Position numbers and translations under genes: made by a program
Notes under the pieces: model-generated
What the model was told of the DNA's origin: nothing
The model's database searches: none
The model's input: the letters and a program-made list of their open reading frames with translations, nothing else
NCBI RefSeq assembly: GCF_004339725.1
Contig: NZ_SMGK01000001.1
Coordinates: forward strand, 806,001-870,000
DNA: 64,000 bases
Direction: 5' to 3'
Source: Acidipila rosea
GTDB lineage: Bacteria > Acidobacteriota > Terriglobia > Terriglobales > Acidobacteriaceae
Part shown: one piece after another, positions 35,035 through 43,795 of the stretch
How the letters are laid out: each line of letters opens with the position of its first letter
Numbering within the stretch: position 1 is the stretch's first letter

Positions 35035-35835
35035 CTAAAGGCGGCTGGACTCTTCAAGGAAGCTGGGCAGGCTGTCGCGGAAGGACTGCTCCCGGCGCCA
35101 ATGGTCAAAATCCTCCAGCCGCTCCTGCAGGCTGGTGCGGATGTGTTCTGACAGCACTCGTTTCGCGGCTTCAGGGTTTTGCTGCACCACAGCATCCAGC
35201 ACCTGTTGGTGCTGTGCGTGAATCTTGGCCAGCAGTGGCGCCTCGTGACCTCGCCGGTGAATCGAGAAGATCCTGACCAGCAGGCGCATTTCGTTCAGCA
35301 CCTTCTGGATGCGACTGTTATGCGCCATGCTCATCAGCATGGAGTGAAACGCGAAATCGCTGGCCAGAAACCGGTTCATCTGCTCATCGTTCAAGGCGCT
35401 GTTGCCAGAGGTCTCCAGTTCTTTCCGGAGCACCATCACCTCGTCGATAAATTTCTGCAGCCGTTCCCGGTCCGCCGCATGCAGTCTGGTCGTCGCCACT
35501 TTTTCAATGACGTAGATCTCCAGTGCCTCGCGCAACTCGTAGAGCTCGATCATGTCCTGACGCTGCAGTTGAACGACGAGAGTCGTGCCCGTGGGCAACT
35601 GTTCCAGCAGTCCTTCAGCCACCAGCTGGCCGATCGCCTCGCGGATTGGCGTCCGGCTGCTGTTGAGTTCCTTGGCAAGCAGCAACTCTGAGATCGCCGA
35701 CCCTGCCTTCAGTCGTCCGCTGCTGATGTGCGCCTGAATATGCTGGTAGGCCCGCTCGCGCATCGTCAATGGCGGACGCTTGGCGCCGGCTTCCGGCCTG
35801 GAGCTCTTCCTCGATTGCGGGCGTCCGCGCGGCAT
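35035..35835 (-). CDS. GntR-family regulator, FCD subtype
   Basis: A 266-residue protein; ATG 35835 is chosen because the longer upstream frame is out of character. A short basic tail precedes the winged-helix domain (SAISELLLAKELNSSRTPIREAIGQLVAEGLLE), and an FCD ligand-binding helical domain follows from about residue 110 (ELREALEIYVIEKVA; FHSMLMSMAHNSRI; EHIRTSLQERL). FCD regulators usually bind sugar acids. It neighbours the MFS, sialidase and aldolase genes, so it likely represses them. A 65-base gap separates it from the MFS gene on the same strand. Confidence 0.88.
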   Translation of the reverse strand: MPRGRPQSRKSSRPEAGAKRPPLTMRERAYQHIQAHISSGRLKAGSAISELLLAKELNSSRTPIREAIGQLVAEGLLEQLPTGTTLVVQLQRQDMIELYELREALEIYVIEKVATTRLHAADRERLQKFIDEVMVLRKELETSGNSALNDEQMNRFLASDFAFHSMLMSMAHNSRIQKVLNEMRLLVRIFSIHRRGHEAPLLAKIHAQHQQVLDAVVQQNPEAAKRVLSEHIRTSLQERLEDFDHWRREQSFRDSLPSFLEESSRL

Positions 35836-35900
35836 AGCACGAAGATACACGAAGACCTTTCGCGCATGCAGCAAGCCCCGGTCCCGTCTGCTGTGCTGCC

Positions 35901-37154
35901 TTACGCTGCAGGCGCCTGCGCGGATCGCGTGCGTACGGTGCGGGCGTTGTAGAAGAGCAGCATGCTGAGCATCAGGTAGATCAGCGACGTAGCGCTGAGG
36001 CTCGCGCTCATCCCGTAGCGCGCAGAGCCGAGCGCCACCGCAATCGGCGCGAAGCCGCCACCCAGCCACCCCAGCGAATTCATCAGCCCCGCTGCCGATG
36101 CACGCAGCTGTGTGGGAACCACATCGTAAAGTGAGGCGAAGATGTTCGAGTCATACACTCCCTTGCAGTAGCCAAAGCCGATCATCGCCGCAATCAGCAG
36201 CGATACGGAAGCCGCCCGCCCCGTCAGGAAGAGAAACCCGACTCCCGCCACCATGCCGAGCGCCTGCGTCAGCATGCGCCCTCCCGCATGGCGATGGACG
36301 AGTTTATCGGCCAGCATTCCTCCCGTGATCACGCCGAGCACCGACGCCAGTTGCAGGTAGAGCGTTCCAGTCACTCCGGCCATCCCGACAGTCATGTGAA
36401 ACTTCGTATGCAGCAGGGTCGGCAGCCAGGTCATGAACGCCATCGCGACGAAGTTGGCTCCGATAAACACCACGATCAGCCGGACGACACGAGCATCGCC
36501 AAGCAGCATCCCCGCCGTGCGCAGCAGGCCTGTATCGCCCGCGGCGACAACTGGCTCGGGCAGCGCGCCGCCAGCATACGCGCCATCCTCGCTGAAGAAG
36601 ACGAATGCCACGCCCACCGCCACGGCTACACCCAGTCCTCCGAAGAACAGGAAGCTGCTTCGCCACCCCAGATGCTGCCCCATGATTCCTGCCAGCGACC
36701 CGCCGCCGATGCTTCCCAGGTACACAGCCGATTGATGGATCGACATCGCCCGCGACCGCGTCTCGGGCCCGTGCCAGCTGCTGATGAGCGACATGGCCGC
36801 CGGAAAGTAGAATGCTTCGCCCAGCCCGCTCAGTCCTCGCAGCACCGCCAACTGCATGTAGCTATGCGCCAGGCTGGTCGCAAACACCAGCACGATCCAC
36901 AGCAGCAGCCCGCCCATGATCAGCCATCGGCGCGACCAGCGGTCTCCCAGCCATCCCGCCACCGGCCCAAACAGCGCATACATCCACATGAATGACGAGC
37001 CGACAATCCCCAGTTCCAGGTCGCTCAGGTGGAGCGAAGTCTTGAGCAGGGGGAACAGCGAGAAAATCGCCGAGCGATCTGCATAGTTCAGGAAGCAGAT
37101 AAACCACAGCGTCGCCACGACCAGCCACTTGTAGCCTATCCTCGATCCTTGCAT
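35901..37154 (-). CDS. MFS transporter, ACS (anion:cation symporter) type
   Basis: A 417-residue 12-TM transporter from ATG 37154 with AAAAGG upstream. The ACS hallmark is seen in NYADRSAIFSLFPLLKTSLHLSDLELG, and the loop LGDRWSRR follows TM2-3 as in hexuronate and sugar-acid permeases. It lies next to the FCD-GntR gene, and divergent from a sialidase gene, so uptake of a sugar acid such as sialic acid or a related product is probable. An in-frame extension of 64 codons upstream overlaps the divergent promoter region and is not used. Confidence 0.88.
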   Translation of the reverse strand: MQGSRIGYKWLVVATLWFICFLNYADRSAIFSLFPLLKTSLHLSDLELGIVGSSFMWMYALFGPVAGWLGDRWSRRWLIMGGLLLWIVLVFATSLAHSYMQLAVLRGLSGLGEAFYFPAAMSLISSWHGPETRSRAMSIHQSAVYLGSIGGGSLAGIMGQHLGWRSSFLFFGGLGVAVAVGVAFVFFSEDGAYAGGALPEPVVAAGDTGLLRTAGMLLGDARVVRLIVVFIGANFVAMAFMTWLPTLLHTKFHMTVGMAGVTGTLYLQLASVLGVITGGMLADKLVHRHAGGRMLTQALGMVAGVGFLFLTGRAASVSLLIAAMIGFGYCKGVYDSNIFASLYDVVPTQLRASAAGLMNSLGWLGGGFAPIAVALGSARYGMSASLSATSLIYLMLSMLLFYNARTVRTRSAQAPAA

Positions 37155-37297
37155 CTTTACCTTTTTACACGCATGCCCTGCTGCGAGGGATCGCAGGAGA
37201 TGCAGATTCGAGTCCGTGGATGGTGTATGAAATGTCGACAGAGAGAACACAACATGTTTATCATCCAGCCTATGAAAAGAAAACAGGGCAGACTCAG

Positions 37298-38377
37298 GTG
37301 ACCCGGCAGCCTTCCGCAGCAGCCAGACTTGCAGCAACGGCTGCACTCCTCCTGGTCTTCTGCCTTGCGCCCGCCTTGGCCCGTGCTCAGATGCGGGAGT
37401 TCATCTACACCTCGGCCCCGTTTCCCTCTGCCCATGCCTCGACTCTGGTCGAGCTGAAGAACGGCGACTACCTCGCAGCCTGGTTTGGTGGAACCGCCGA
37501 GGGCCAGCCCGACGTAGCCATCTGGTCGAGCCGCAGGACGGCTTCAGGTTGGTCGGCGCCGGTCGAACTCGCGAGGGAGGCGAATGTTCCAACCTGGAAC
37601 CCCGTACTGTTTCACGCGAAGAACGGCCGCCTGTGGCTTTATTACAAGTTCGGCCCCCGCTTCACCTGGTGGACAGCCGCGCGTCGTTACAGCGACGACG
37701 AAGGCCGCACCTGGTCCCCCATTCAGCACCTGCCCGCGGGCATCTATGGCCCCATCCGCGCCAAGCCTCTCGTGCTGCCCAGTGGCGTCATTGTCAGTGG
37801 AACGTCCGTCGAATCGTACTCCTCGTGGGCTGCCTGGGTGGAGCGGAGCGTCGATAACGGACTCACCTGGACAAGGATCGGACCGGTCACATTGCCGCAG
37901 CTGCAGGCGGCTCCGCAGGTTGCTCCTCCGCCCGGTGAGAAAGAACTGGAGCCGGTCGGCATCATTCAGCCCGTCATCGTTTCACTGGGCGGCAGCCATC
38001 TCAGGCTTTACGCGCGATCAAGCTCGCAGATTGGCAGAATCTGTGTTGCCGATTCGAAGGATCTGGGTCGCACCTGGTCGGCGGCACGTCCGCTTGACCT
38101 GCCAAACCCTAACTCCGGCATCGACCTGGTCCGTCTGCGCGACGGCCGCATTGTCCTGATCTACAACGACACGTCCACAGGAAGGACGCCTCTGAACCTC
38201 GCTGTAAGCACGGATGGCGAGCACTTTCACAACTTCGCAGTCCTCGAGAGCAGCCCCGGGGAGTTTTCCTATCCTGCATTGATCCAGGGCAGCGACGGCA
38301 ATCTCCACATCACCTACACCTACAACCGCAAGCGGATTCGCTACGTTGTCTATCCGCTTTCACAGATCCCCCGCTGA
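37298..38377 (+). CDS. Secreted BNR-repeat sialidase-like protein
   Basis: A protein of about 359 residues from GTG 37298, preceded by AGGG, with a clean signal peptide (hydrophobic AATAALLLVFCLAPALARA). An ATG at 37220 in frame would add 26 polar residues before the signal. Asp-box repeats (SDDEGRTW, SVDNGLTW, SKDLGRTW) give a six-blade propeller of the COG4692 predicted-neuraminidase type. The classical FRIP motif of GH33 is not seen, so sialic-acid cleavage is only inferred. With the aldolase 29 bases downstream it forms a small glycan-degrading unit. Confidence 0.85.
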   Translation: MTRQPSAAARLAATAALLLVFCLAPALARAQMREFIYTSAPFPSAHASTLVELKNGDYLAAWFGGTAEGQPDVAIWSSRRTASGWSAPVELAREANVPTWNPVLFHAKNGRLWLYYKFGPRFTWWTAARRYSDDEGRTWSPIQHLPAGIYGPIRAKPLVLPSGVIVSGTSVESYSSWAAWVERSVDNGLTWTRIGPVTLPQLQAAPQVAPPPGEKELEPVGIIQPVIVSLGGSHLRLYARSSSQIGRICVADSKDLGRTWSAARPLDLPNPNSGIDLVRLRDGRIVLIYNDTSTGRTPLNLAVSTDGEHFHNFAVLESSPGEFSYPALIQGSDGNLHITYTYNRKRIRYVVYPLSQIPR

Positions 38378-38406
38378 GTGGTTCAGCAGGCAGGAGAGAT
38401 GCCATC

Positions 38407-39297
38407 GTGAAGCACTTCAGTGGCGCTTATGCTGCAGTCCTTACGCCCCGGCGGCAGGGCGCTCTCGACTGCGCCTCCTTTGAGCGTCAGCTCGCCTTCC
38501 TCGTCGCCCATGGCATTAAAGGGATCGCCATCAACGGCGCGACGGGCGAATTTCCCGACGTGACCGAGACGGAGCTGGCAGCCTTGCTGCAGAGTGCGCG
38601 GGAGCAGTTTCCCCAGCTTCAGATCCTCTGCGGCATCGGCAGCGCAAGCCTCCGCACCACGGTCCGGCTGGGCCGCCTTGCTTCGCAGGCCGGGGCGTCG
38701 GCCCTGCTTCTGCCCATGCCTTATTTCTTCCGCTACCGGCAGGACGACCTGCTGGCTTTTGCCTCGGCTGTGGTGGAGAAGCTGGAGCCGCCCATCCTCC
38801 TCTACAACCTGCCCCAATTCACCACCGGCCTGGAACCATCGACGGTCATCGAGCTGATGCGGCGTCACGAGCAGATTGCCGGCGTCAAAGACAGCAGCGG
38901 CCTGCTGGACATCATGCGCTCCGTCACCGAGCAGCAGCCTGACCGCGTGCGGCTGATCGGCAACGATGCCGTCCTGGCCGCAGCCATGCAGGATAGCCTA
39001 TGCGATGGGGTGGTTTCGGGGGTAGCCTGTGCGCTGCCGGAGCTGATATCCAGCTTCTTCCATCATCCGGTGGCAAGCTCTCAATTCGAGCACTCGCGAG
39101 CGCTGCTGGACGAGTTTCTCGCCCGCATTGGCACATTGCCGATCCCGTGGGGGCTCAAGGTTATCAGCGAAGCGCGTGGCATCACCGACGGCGAGTTTCC
39201 GCTTCCGCTCTCGCCCGAACGCCGGGCAGAGGTGGCGGCACTGCGCAACTGGTTTTCAGCCTGGAGTTCCGCTCTGTCGAGAACGGATAAAGCCTGA
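38407..39297 (+). CDS. DHDPS/NAL-family aldolase
   Basis: A 296-residue class I aldolase starting at GTG with GGAGAG upstream. Schiff-base Lys161 lies in IAGVKDSSG and Tyr133 in LLYNLP; the pyruvate-binding GATGE motif is at residues 44-48. The family includes dihydrodipicolinate synthase, N-acetylneuraminate lyase and 2-keto-3-deoxy sugar-acid aldolases. Adjacent sialidase, sugar-acid transporter and FCD-GntR point to a catabolic 2-keto-3-deoxy-acid aldolase or a sialic-acid lyase, not lysine synthesis. Which substrate is open. Confidence 0.88.
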   Translation: MKHFSGAYAAVLTPRRQGALDCASFERQLAFLVAHGIKGIAINGATGEFPDVTETELAALLQSAREQFPQLQILCGIGSASLRTTVRLGRLASQAGASALLLPMPYFFRYRQDDLLAFASAVVEKLEPPILLYNLPQFTTGLEPSTVIELMRRHEQIAGVKDSSGLLDIMRSVTEQQPDRVRLIGNDAVLAAAMQDSLCDGVVSGVACALPELISSFFHHPVASSQFEHSRALLDEFLARIGTLPIPWGLKVISEARGITDGEFPLPLSPERRAEVAALRNWFSAWSSALSRTDKA

Positions 39298-39312
39298 GGA
39301 AGAGAATCCGCG

Positions 39313-39347
39313 GAGAGCGACATAGCGTGTTGCCTTATGTCGCTCTC
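39313..39347 (+). terminator. Perfect hairpin after the aldolase gene
   Basis: GAGAGCGACATA and TATGTCGCTCTC form a perfect 12-bp stem with an 11-base loop, lying between the convergent aldolase and bacilliredoxin genes. The T-rich TTTTTA comes about ten bases after the stem on the plus strand, so it is a terminator of moderate quality. Confidence 0.6.
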
Positions 39348-39360
39348 TCGCAAGGACTTT

Positions 39361-39786
39361 TTATGCGGTGGTTTTGGCGCAATACTCGTTAAACGCCCGC
39401 GCCAGTTCCTGGGCAATAGCCGGAGCCGTATTCGTCTCGATCAGCGCCCGCTGCATCAGGTAAACAAGCTTGCCGTCACGCAGAATTGCGATAGCCGGCG
39501 ATGAGGGCGGGTTGCCGTCGAAGTACGAACGGGCGCGCTCGGTCGCTTCGCGGTCCTGACCGGCGAAGACAGTGATGGACTGATCTGGCAGCACGGCATT
39601 CTGCAGCGCCATGCGAACGCCGGGGCGCATCTTGCCTGCCGCGCAGCCGCAGATGGAGTTGACGACTACCATCGTCGTGCCGGGCTTCGCCAGTGCTGCG
39701 TCCACTTCCTCCGCGGTACGGGCTTCTTTGATTCCTGCACGGGAAAGCTCTTCGCGCATGGGGATGATCATGATCTCTGGGTACAT
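39361..39786 (-). CDS. Bacilliredoxin (BrxA/BrxB family)
   Basis: A 141-residue thioredoxin-fold protein with the active-site motif C46-G-C48 in NSICGCAAGKMRPG, followed by the family motif PSSPAIAILRDGKLVYLMQR. In Bacilli the protein removes bacillithiol from mixed disulphides; in other phyla, which may lack bacillithiol, it is thought to act in related thiol repair. Cytosolic. It stands alone and is convergent with the aldolase gene. Confidence 0.9.
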   Translation of the reverse strand: MYPEIMIIPMREELSRAGIKEARTAEEVDAALAKPGTTMVVVNSICGCAAGKMRPGVRMALQNAVLPDQSITVFAGQDREATERARSYFDGNPPSSPAIAILRDGKLVYLMQRALIETNTAPAIAQELARAFNEYCAKTTA

Positions 39787-39942
39787 TTGCCTGGTTCCTC
39801 CAGCCGGTTTTTTGCCGGTATCTCTATTCTACGGATGCGCTAAAGCTTGTGCCAGCGGATTCCTGCAGGACTACATTACTTTGAAGGAGATTAGTTCCTC
39901 CACTCCCGCAGCCGCTTTCCGCACTCCTGCGTCTATTCAGAA

Positions 39943-41127
39943 GTGAGCCTGACACCCCACATGATAGCCGCCCAATCCCGCAAACTCTCTTCGGCCGCCC
40001 TGGCAAAAACCGCATCGGGCCTCCTCGCCGGATTCCTTCTCGCTGCACTCTCCGCAACATCCCCGGCCCAGACCCCGGCTACGCCCACCTTTAATGTGGA
40101 CGCCAATGCGGTGCTGGTGCCCGTCGTCGTGAGAGACAAGCACGGCAAGCCCATCACGGACCTGACCAAGGACGACTTCTCGCTCATGGATGGAGACAAG
40201 GCAGAGACCATCAACTATTTCGCCCATGACGCAAACCTCCCCAGCACTGTGGGGCTGGTCATCGACACCAGCAGGAGCGTCGAGGATTCACTCACAGAGG
40301 AGCGCACCGCCAGCCAACAATTCCTCGATCAGATGTTGAACGTCTCCGGCGACAAGGCCTTCGTGGTCCAGTTCGACAACGAAGTAGACCTGCTGCAGGA
40401 CACGACCGCATCGAAGCCATTTCTGCACAAGGCGCTTGACCAGCTTGCGGCTCCCACGCTCACCCCGGCCAGTTCCAGCGGTGGCTCGCAGGCGGCGCAT
40501 ACCCAGGACAAGACCTTCTACGACGCGGTCTTTCTAGCCTCAAGCGACCTGATGGGCAAGCAGCAGGGCCCGAAGGCAATCGTCCTGCTCACCGACGGTG
40601 TCGACCGGGGCAGCAAGGAAAATCTCTACACTGCTATCGAGGCCGCGCAGCGCGCCAATGTGGCCATTTATGCCATCTACTTCGAGGGCAAAGAGCCGCG
40701 CACCCACGGCAACAACCATAACAATAACAATGGCAATCCGGGCATGGGGCGTCGTATCGGCCTCGGAGGAGGTATGCCTGGAATCGGTGGTTACCCGGGC
40801 GGCGGTTACCCGGGTGGAGGCTATCCGGGGCAAGGTGGCCAATCTCCCAGCGGCAGCGGCGGCCAGCGTCCCATCCCGCCCCCGTCTGTCGATGGCAAAA
40901 AGATTCTTGAACAGATGTGTCATGAGACGGGCGGCTTCATGTTCGAGGCGAAGAAGCAGAAAGTGTCAGACATCTACGCCTCGCTGGCAGACGACCTGAG
41001 AAGCGAGTACGTCCTCGGCTACACGCCGGACAAGTCCTCCGTCCCGGGCCTGCACCGCCTGAACGTCATCGTTAAAAAGAAGGGCGTCTCCGTCCAGGCG
41101 CGCTCCGGCTTTTACTTCGGCCACTAA
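39943..41127 (+). CDS. Secreted VWA-domain protein (acidobacterial VWFA-related)
   Basis: A 394-residue protein starting at GTG 39943; an ATG at 39961 is an alternative. A signal peptide covers about residues 15-42 (TASGLLAGFLLAALSATSPAQ). The short FNVDANAVLVPVVVRDKHGKP strand motif opens the Acidobacteria-type VWFA-related module, and the MIDAS metal site D108-T-S-R-S appears next. A Gly/Tyr/Pro linker (GGYPG repeats) joins the domain to a conserved C-terminal stretch YVLGYTPDKSS. These proteins are abundant in acidobacteria, with surface-adhesion or assembly roles suggested but not established. Confidence 0.9.
   Translation: MSLTPHMIAAQSRKLSSAALAKTASGLLAGFLLAALSATSPAQTPATPTFNVDANAVLVPVVVRDKHGKPITDLTKDDFSLMDGDKAETINYFAHDANLPSTVGLVIDTSRSVEDSLTEERTASQQFLDQMLNVSGDKAFVVQFDNEVDLLQDTTASKPFLHKALDQLAAPTLTPASSSGGSQAAHTQDKTFYDAVFLASSDLMGKQQGPKAIVLLTDGVDRGSKENLYTAIEAAQRANVAIYAIYFEGKEPRTHGNNHNNNNGNPGMGRRIGLGGGMPGIGGYPGGGYPGGGYPGQGGQSPSGSGGQRPIPPPSVDGKKILEQMCHETGGFMFEAKKQKVSDIYASLADDLRSEYVLGYTPDKSSVPGLHRLNVIVKKKGVSVQARSGFYFGH
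40786..40830 (+). repeat. Three 15-bp tandem repeats coding for GGYPG
   Basis: Three in-frame copies of a 15-base unit (GGnGGnTAyCCGGGn) run within the linker of the VWA protein. They probably vary in number among relatives. Confidence 0.7.
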
Positions 41128-41130
41128 GCC

Positions 41131-41166
41131 GCGAGGCAGCCTACGCGGCCTCGCCTTTTCTATTTT
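41131..41166 (+). terminator. Terminator after the VWA gene
   Basis: GCGAGGC and GCCTCGC form a 7-bp stem around a 10-base loop, followed by CTTTTCTATTTT. It overlaps the 3' end of the convergent ClC gene. Confidence 0.5.
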
Positions 41167-42517
41167 CGTGCAGCCGCTGGTCCCCGGATGCTGAGGCGTC
41201 TCCTGAGACGGCATAGGCCACTGCCGCGCCGATCAGCGCAGGAATGATGAAGGCGTGTCCGCCTGTCGCCTCGGCCACAAACACCACAGCGGCCAGTGGC
41301 GTCTTGTAACCTGCCGAGATAAACGACGCCATCCCCACCGCCGCGTAGAGTTCCACTGCGCGCGAGTGCACCACGGACTGCGCGAACGCAGTGCCGATCG
41401 CTCCTCCTGTCAGGAAGAGCGGCACGAACATCGCGCTCACTCCGCCCACGCCGAGCGTGGCCACGGTCGCAGCCAGCTTGAACCCGCTGAAGGAGATCAG
41501 CTCAAGGGAACTGTGGTGCTGGTTGAGGATAGCTCCGACCGCTTCATAGTTGGGACCAATAGGCACCAGGGTGCCTCCGAAGATCCACAGGAAGCCAACG
41601 CCGCATAGCCCGGTCAGCAGTCCGCCGAGAGCCAGCTTGCACCAGTGCGGCATTGCCAGCCTGACGAAGTAGACGCGCACCCGCCGGAACGTGATGACGA
41701 AGACCATCGCGATGAGCCCGACAATCAGGCCCAGCAGCGCACACCAGAAAAGATCCCGATGCGTGAACGAAGCCGCGCTCGCGAAGTTGAAGAGCGGCTG
41801 GCCGCCGAGGAAGGAAGCCATCGTCACATACGAAATCACCGAGGCAATCAGCGAAGGCATCAGCGCTTCGTGCGCCAGGTCGTCCTTGTAAGGCATCTCC
41901 AGTGCAAAGACGATGCCCGTAAGTGGCGCGCGAAAGACGGCCGACATGCCCGCAGCCGCGCCGCAGATCAGCATGATGCGGCGATCGCGCTCGTCCAGCT
42001 TGAACCTTCGCAGCTTCGTCCACAACCATGAACCTATCGCCGCGCCCCCGTAGATACTGGGCCCTTCGAGCGCCGCGCTGCCTCCGAAGCCAACCGTCGT
42101 AATTGCGGCCAGCAGCTTGGGGAAGAACGGGCGCATGTCGATGTTGCCCTCATGCTCGTGGTAGGAGCGGATCACCTCTTCGGTTGAGTGCTCGTCCGGG
42201 TCCGGTGTGAAGTACTGCATGATAAGCCCGGTAATCGCGAAGGCTGCCACCAGTCCGGGAACGATTGCCCAGTGGTGGTGCAGGTAGTAGCCCAGCACAG
42301 CAGGCCACAGCCTGCCGAGAATGATCACAGCAATCGCAGTAATGACCAGGCCGGTCGTGACGCCGATGATCGGCGCAATAAAAAGCCATTTATGCAGATC
42401 GCGTGAATAGGTCGCTGCCAGGTCTTCATGAACGTGGGGCAGGTAGCGGCGCAGCATCTGGTGCCTGGTCGCGCGGCGCTGCTGGGGAGCTGTGTCGAGT
42501 GCCTTGGTCTGCTTCAT
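41141..42517 (-). CDS. ClC-type chloride channel/antiporter, short form
   Basis: A 458-residue ClC protein with no C-terminal CBS domain. The gating-Glu motif is GGSAALEGPSIYGGAAIG, and GVGGVSAMFVPLFLTGGAIG follows. Its first codon overlaps the stop of the MarR gene, so both are transcribed together under the MarR operators. This makes it a candidate halide or anion-stress efflux protein, distinct in sequence from the CBS-containing ClC at 26463. Confidence 0.88.
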   Translation of the reverse strand: MKQTKALDTAPQQRRATRHQMLRRYLPHVHEDLAATYSRDLHKWLFIAPIIGVTTGLVITAIAVIILGRLWPAVLGYYLHHHWAIVPGLVAAFAITGLIMQYFTPDPDEHSTEEVIRSYHEHEGNIDMRPFFPKLLAAITTVGFGGSAALEGPSIYGGAAIGSWLWTKLRRFKLDERDRRIMLICGAAAGMSAVFRAPLTGIVFALEMPYKDDLAHEALMPSLIASVISYVTMASFLGGQPLFNFASAASFTHRDLFWCALLGLIVGLIAMVFVITFRRVRVYFVRLAMPHWCKLALGGLLTGLCGVGFLWIFGGTLVPIGPNYEAVGAILNQHHSSLELISFSGFKLAATVATLGVGGVSAMFVPLFLTGGAIGTAFAQSVVHSRAVELYAAVGMASFISAGYKTPLAAVVFVAEATGGHAFIIPALIGAAVAYAVSGDASASGDQRLHENRKGEAA

Positions 42518-42993
42518 GCGTTTTGCTTTCTTTTAGCGAGGCGTTTCGCTGCTGCCGACTGCTTCTTCTCCGGGTGTGCGGCTTCCAGGAATCCGGCACG
42601 CACTCGCCCGACCTCCTGTTCGTGCAGCTTCGCGAGCTTCGCCAGTATCTTTGCGCCGCGACTCGTCAGGGAGACATCCACAAACCGCCGGTCAAGGTCG
42701 GACTGCTCTCGATGCACCAGCCCGTTCTGCACCGCCCGCTCCACAAGCCCGGCAACCGAGTTGTGCCGCTCCTGCAGGAACTCCGCCAGCTCTGAGATCG
42801 TGGCCGAGCCGCGCCCCGTGTGTCCCGCAACGCCCAGCATCAGCTGGTGCTGCTGCGGAGTGACGCCGCACTGCCGCGCCGCCTTTTCGCTGAAGCGGAG
42901 AAACTTCCGCAGCGTGTAGCGAAACGATGCAAGATCGCGAAGCACCTCGTCCATTGAGGAGTCTTCCTGCTTCATGGCGGCCTTTTGCTTCAT
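42514..42993 (-). CDS. MarR-family transcriptional regulator
   Basis: A 159-residue winged-helix protein: TPQQHQLMLGVAG starts the DNA-binding core, SATISELAEFLQERHNSVAGLVERAVQNGLVHRE is the helix-turn-helix, and DLDRRFVDVSLTSRG the wing. ATG 42993 lies eight bases after a palindromic operator; an ATG at 42975 with AAGG upstream is a possible alternative start. Four bases of overlap with the ClC gene indicate an operon, so the regulator probably controls itself and the channel. Ligand unknown. Confidence 0.9.
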   Translation of the reverse strand: MKQKAAMKQEDSSMDEVLRDLASFRYTLRKFLRFSEKAARQCGVTPQQHQLMLGVAGHTGRGSATISELAEFLQERHNSVAGLVERAVQNGLVHREQSDLDRRFVDVSLTSRGAKILAKLAKLHEQEVGRVRAGFLEAAHPEKKQSAAAKRLAKRKQNA

Positions 42994-43001
42994 GAGGAAA
43001 G

Positions 43002-43020
43002 TATATCGCAGAGCGATATA
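43002..43020. promoter_or_regulatory. MarR operator 1
   Basis: Perfect inverted repeat TATATCGC-AGA-GCGATATA, eight bases upstream of the marR start codon. The half-site recurs in operator 2. Confidence 0.7.
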
Positions 43021-43034
43021 TATTGCATCGTAAT

Positions 43035-43048
43035 GCGATATATATCGC
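43035..43048. promoter_or_regulatory. MarR operator 2
   Basis: Perfect 14-bp palindrome GCGATATATATCGC carrying the same GCGATATA half-site as operator 1, 14 bases further upstream. Two sites suggest cooperative autorepression. Confidence 0.65.
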
Positions 43049-43097
43049 CGCAGCAGGCTCTCGTGTGGTTGAGGCGGTTCAGAATCGCCTCAGGGGC

Positions 43098-43694
43098 CTA
43101 CTTTTCGCTGGCTGCGCTCTGGATCGTCTGCCATAGCTCGCTCATCCCGGCTCCCGTCTTTGCGGAGCAGAAGAGCAGCCCATCGACATTCAGCCCCTTG
43201 CGGAGCAGGTTCATCGCTTTGACGCGCTCGTTGCCCGAGAGCCGATCCGCCTTGGTTCCGATCACCAGCAGGGACCGCTCGCGGCTCTGCAGATATTCAA
43301 TCAGTTGAATATCGCTTGGTTGCGGCGGAATCGTGCTGTCGACCAGGCAGATGCAGAGCGCCAGCGTAGGCCGCTCGGCGAGATACGGGTTGATAAACTT
43401 GGGCCACTCCGCGGAGATGGATTTTGAAATTTTCGCATAGCCATAGCCGGGCAGGTCGGCGAAGATCATCTGCGCCTGCTGCCGCTCCGGCTTGTCGGTG
43501 ATGGAGAAAAAGTTAATTGCGCGGGTCCGGCCGGGGGTGGAGGAGACATGCGCCTGCTTCGACCCCAGCAGGGCATTGATCAGGCTCGATTTGCCCACGT
43601 TGGAGCGGCCAAGAAAGGCAATCTCCGGCGCAGAGGGAGCAGGGAAGTGGGCGGCATCGGTTGCCGAGAGAATGAATTTCGGATAAACGCGCAT
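43098..43694 (-). CDS. engB: Ribosome biogenesis GTPase EngB/YsxC
   Basis: A 198-residue GTPase needed for assembly of the large ribosomal subunit. G1 is GRSNVGKSSLIN, G3 DLPGYGYAK, G4 GTKAD, followed by FCSAKTGAGM. All nucleotide-binding motifs are intact and the length is normal. Its start is at ATG 43694. The gene is on the same strand as marR but separated by a 104-base stretch with operators, so the two are probably distinct units. Confidence 0.96.
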   Translation of the reverse strand: MRVYPKFILSATDAAHFPAPSAPEIAFLGRSNVGKSSLINALLGSKQAHVSSTPGRTRAINFFSITDKPERQQAQMIFADLPGYGYAKISKSISAEWPKFINPYLAERPTLALCICLVDSTIPPQPSDIQLIEYLQSRERSLLVIGTKADRLSGNERVKAMNLLRKGLNVDGLLFCSAKTGAGMSELWQTIQSAASEK

Positions 43695-43795
43695 GGTGGG
43701 ATTACCTTAAGTATAAATTGCCTGCTCACGGGAACGCTTTCGCTGCGTCTTCCGTAGCAGTAGATAAGCTGAAAATTCTGGCTGGAGATACCTTT

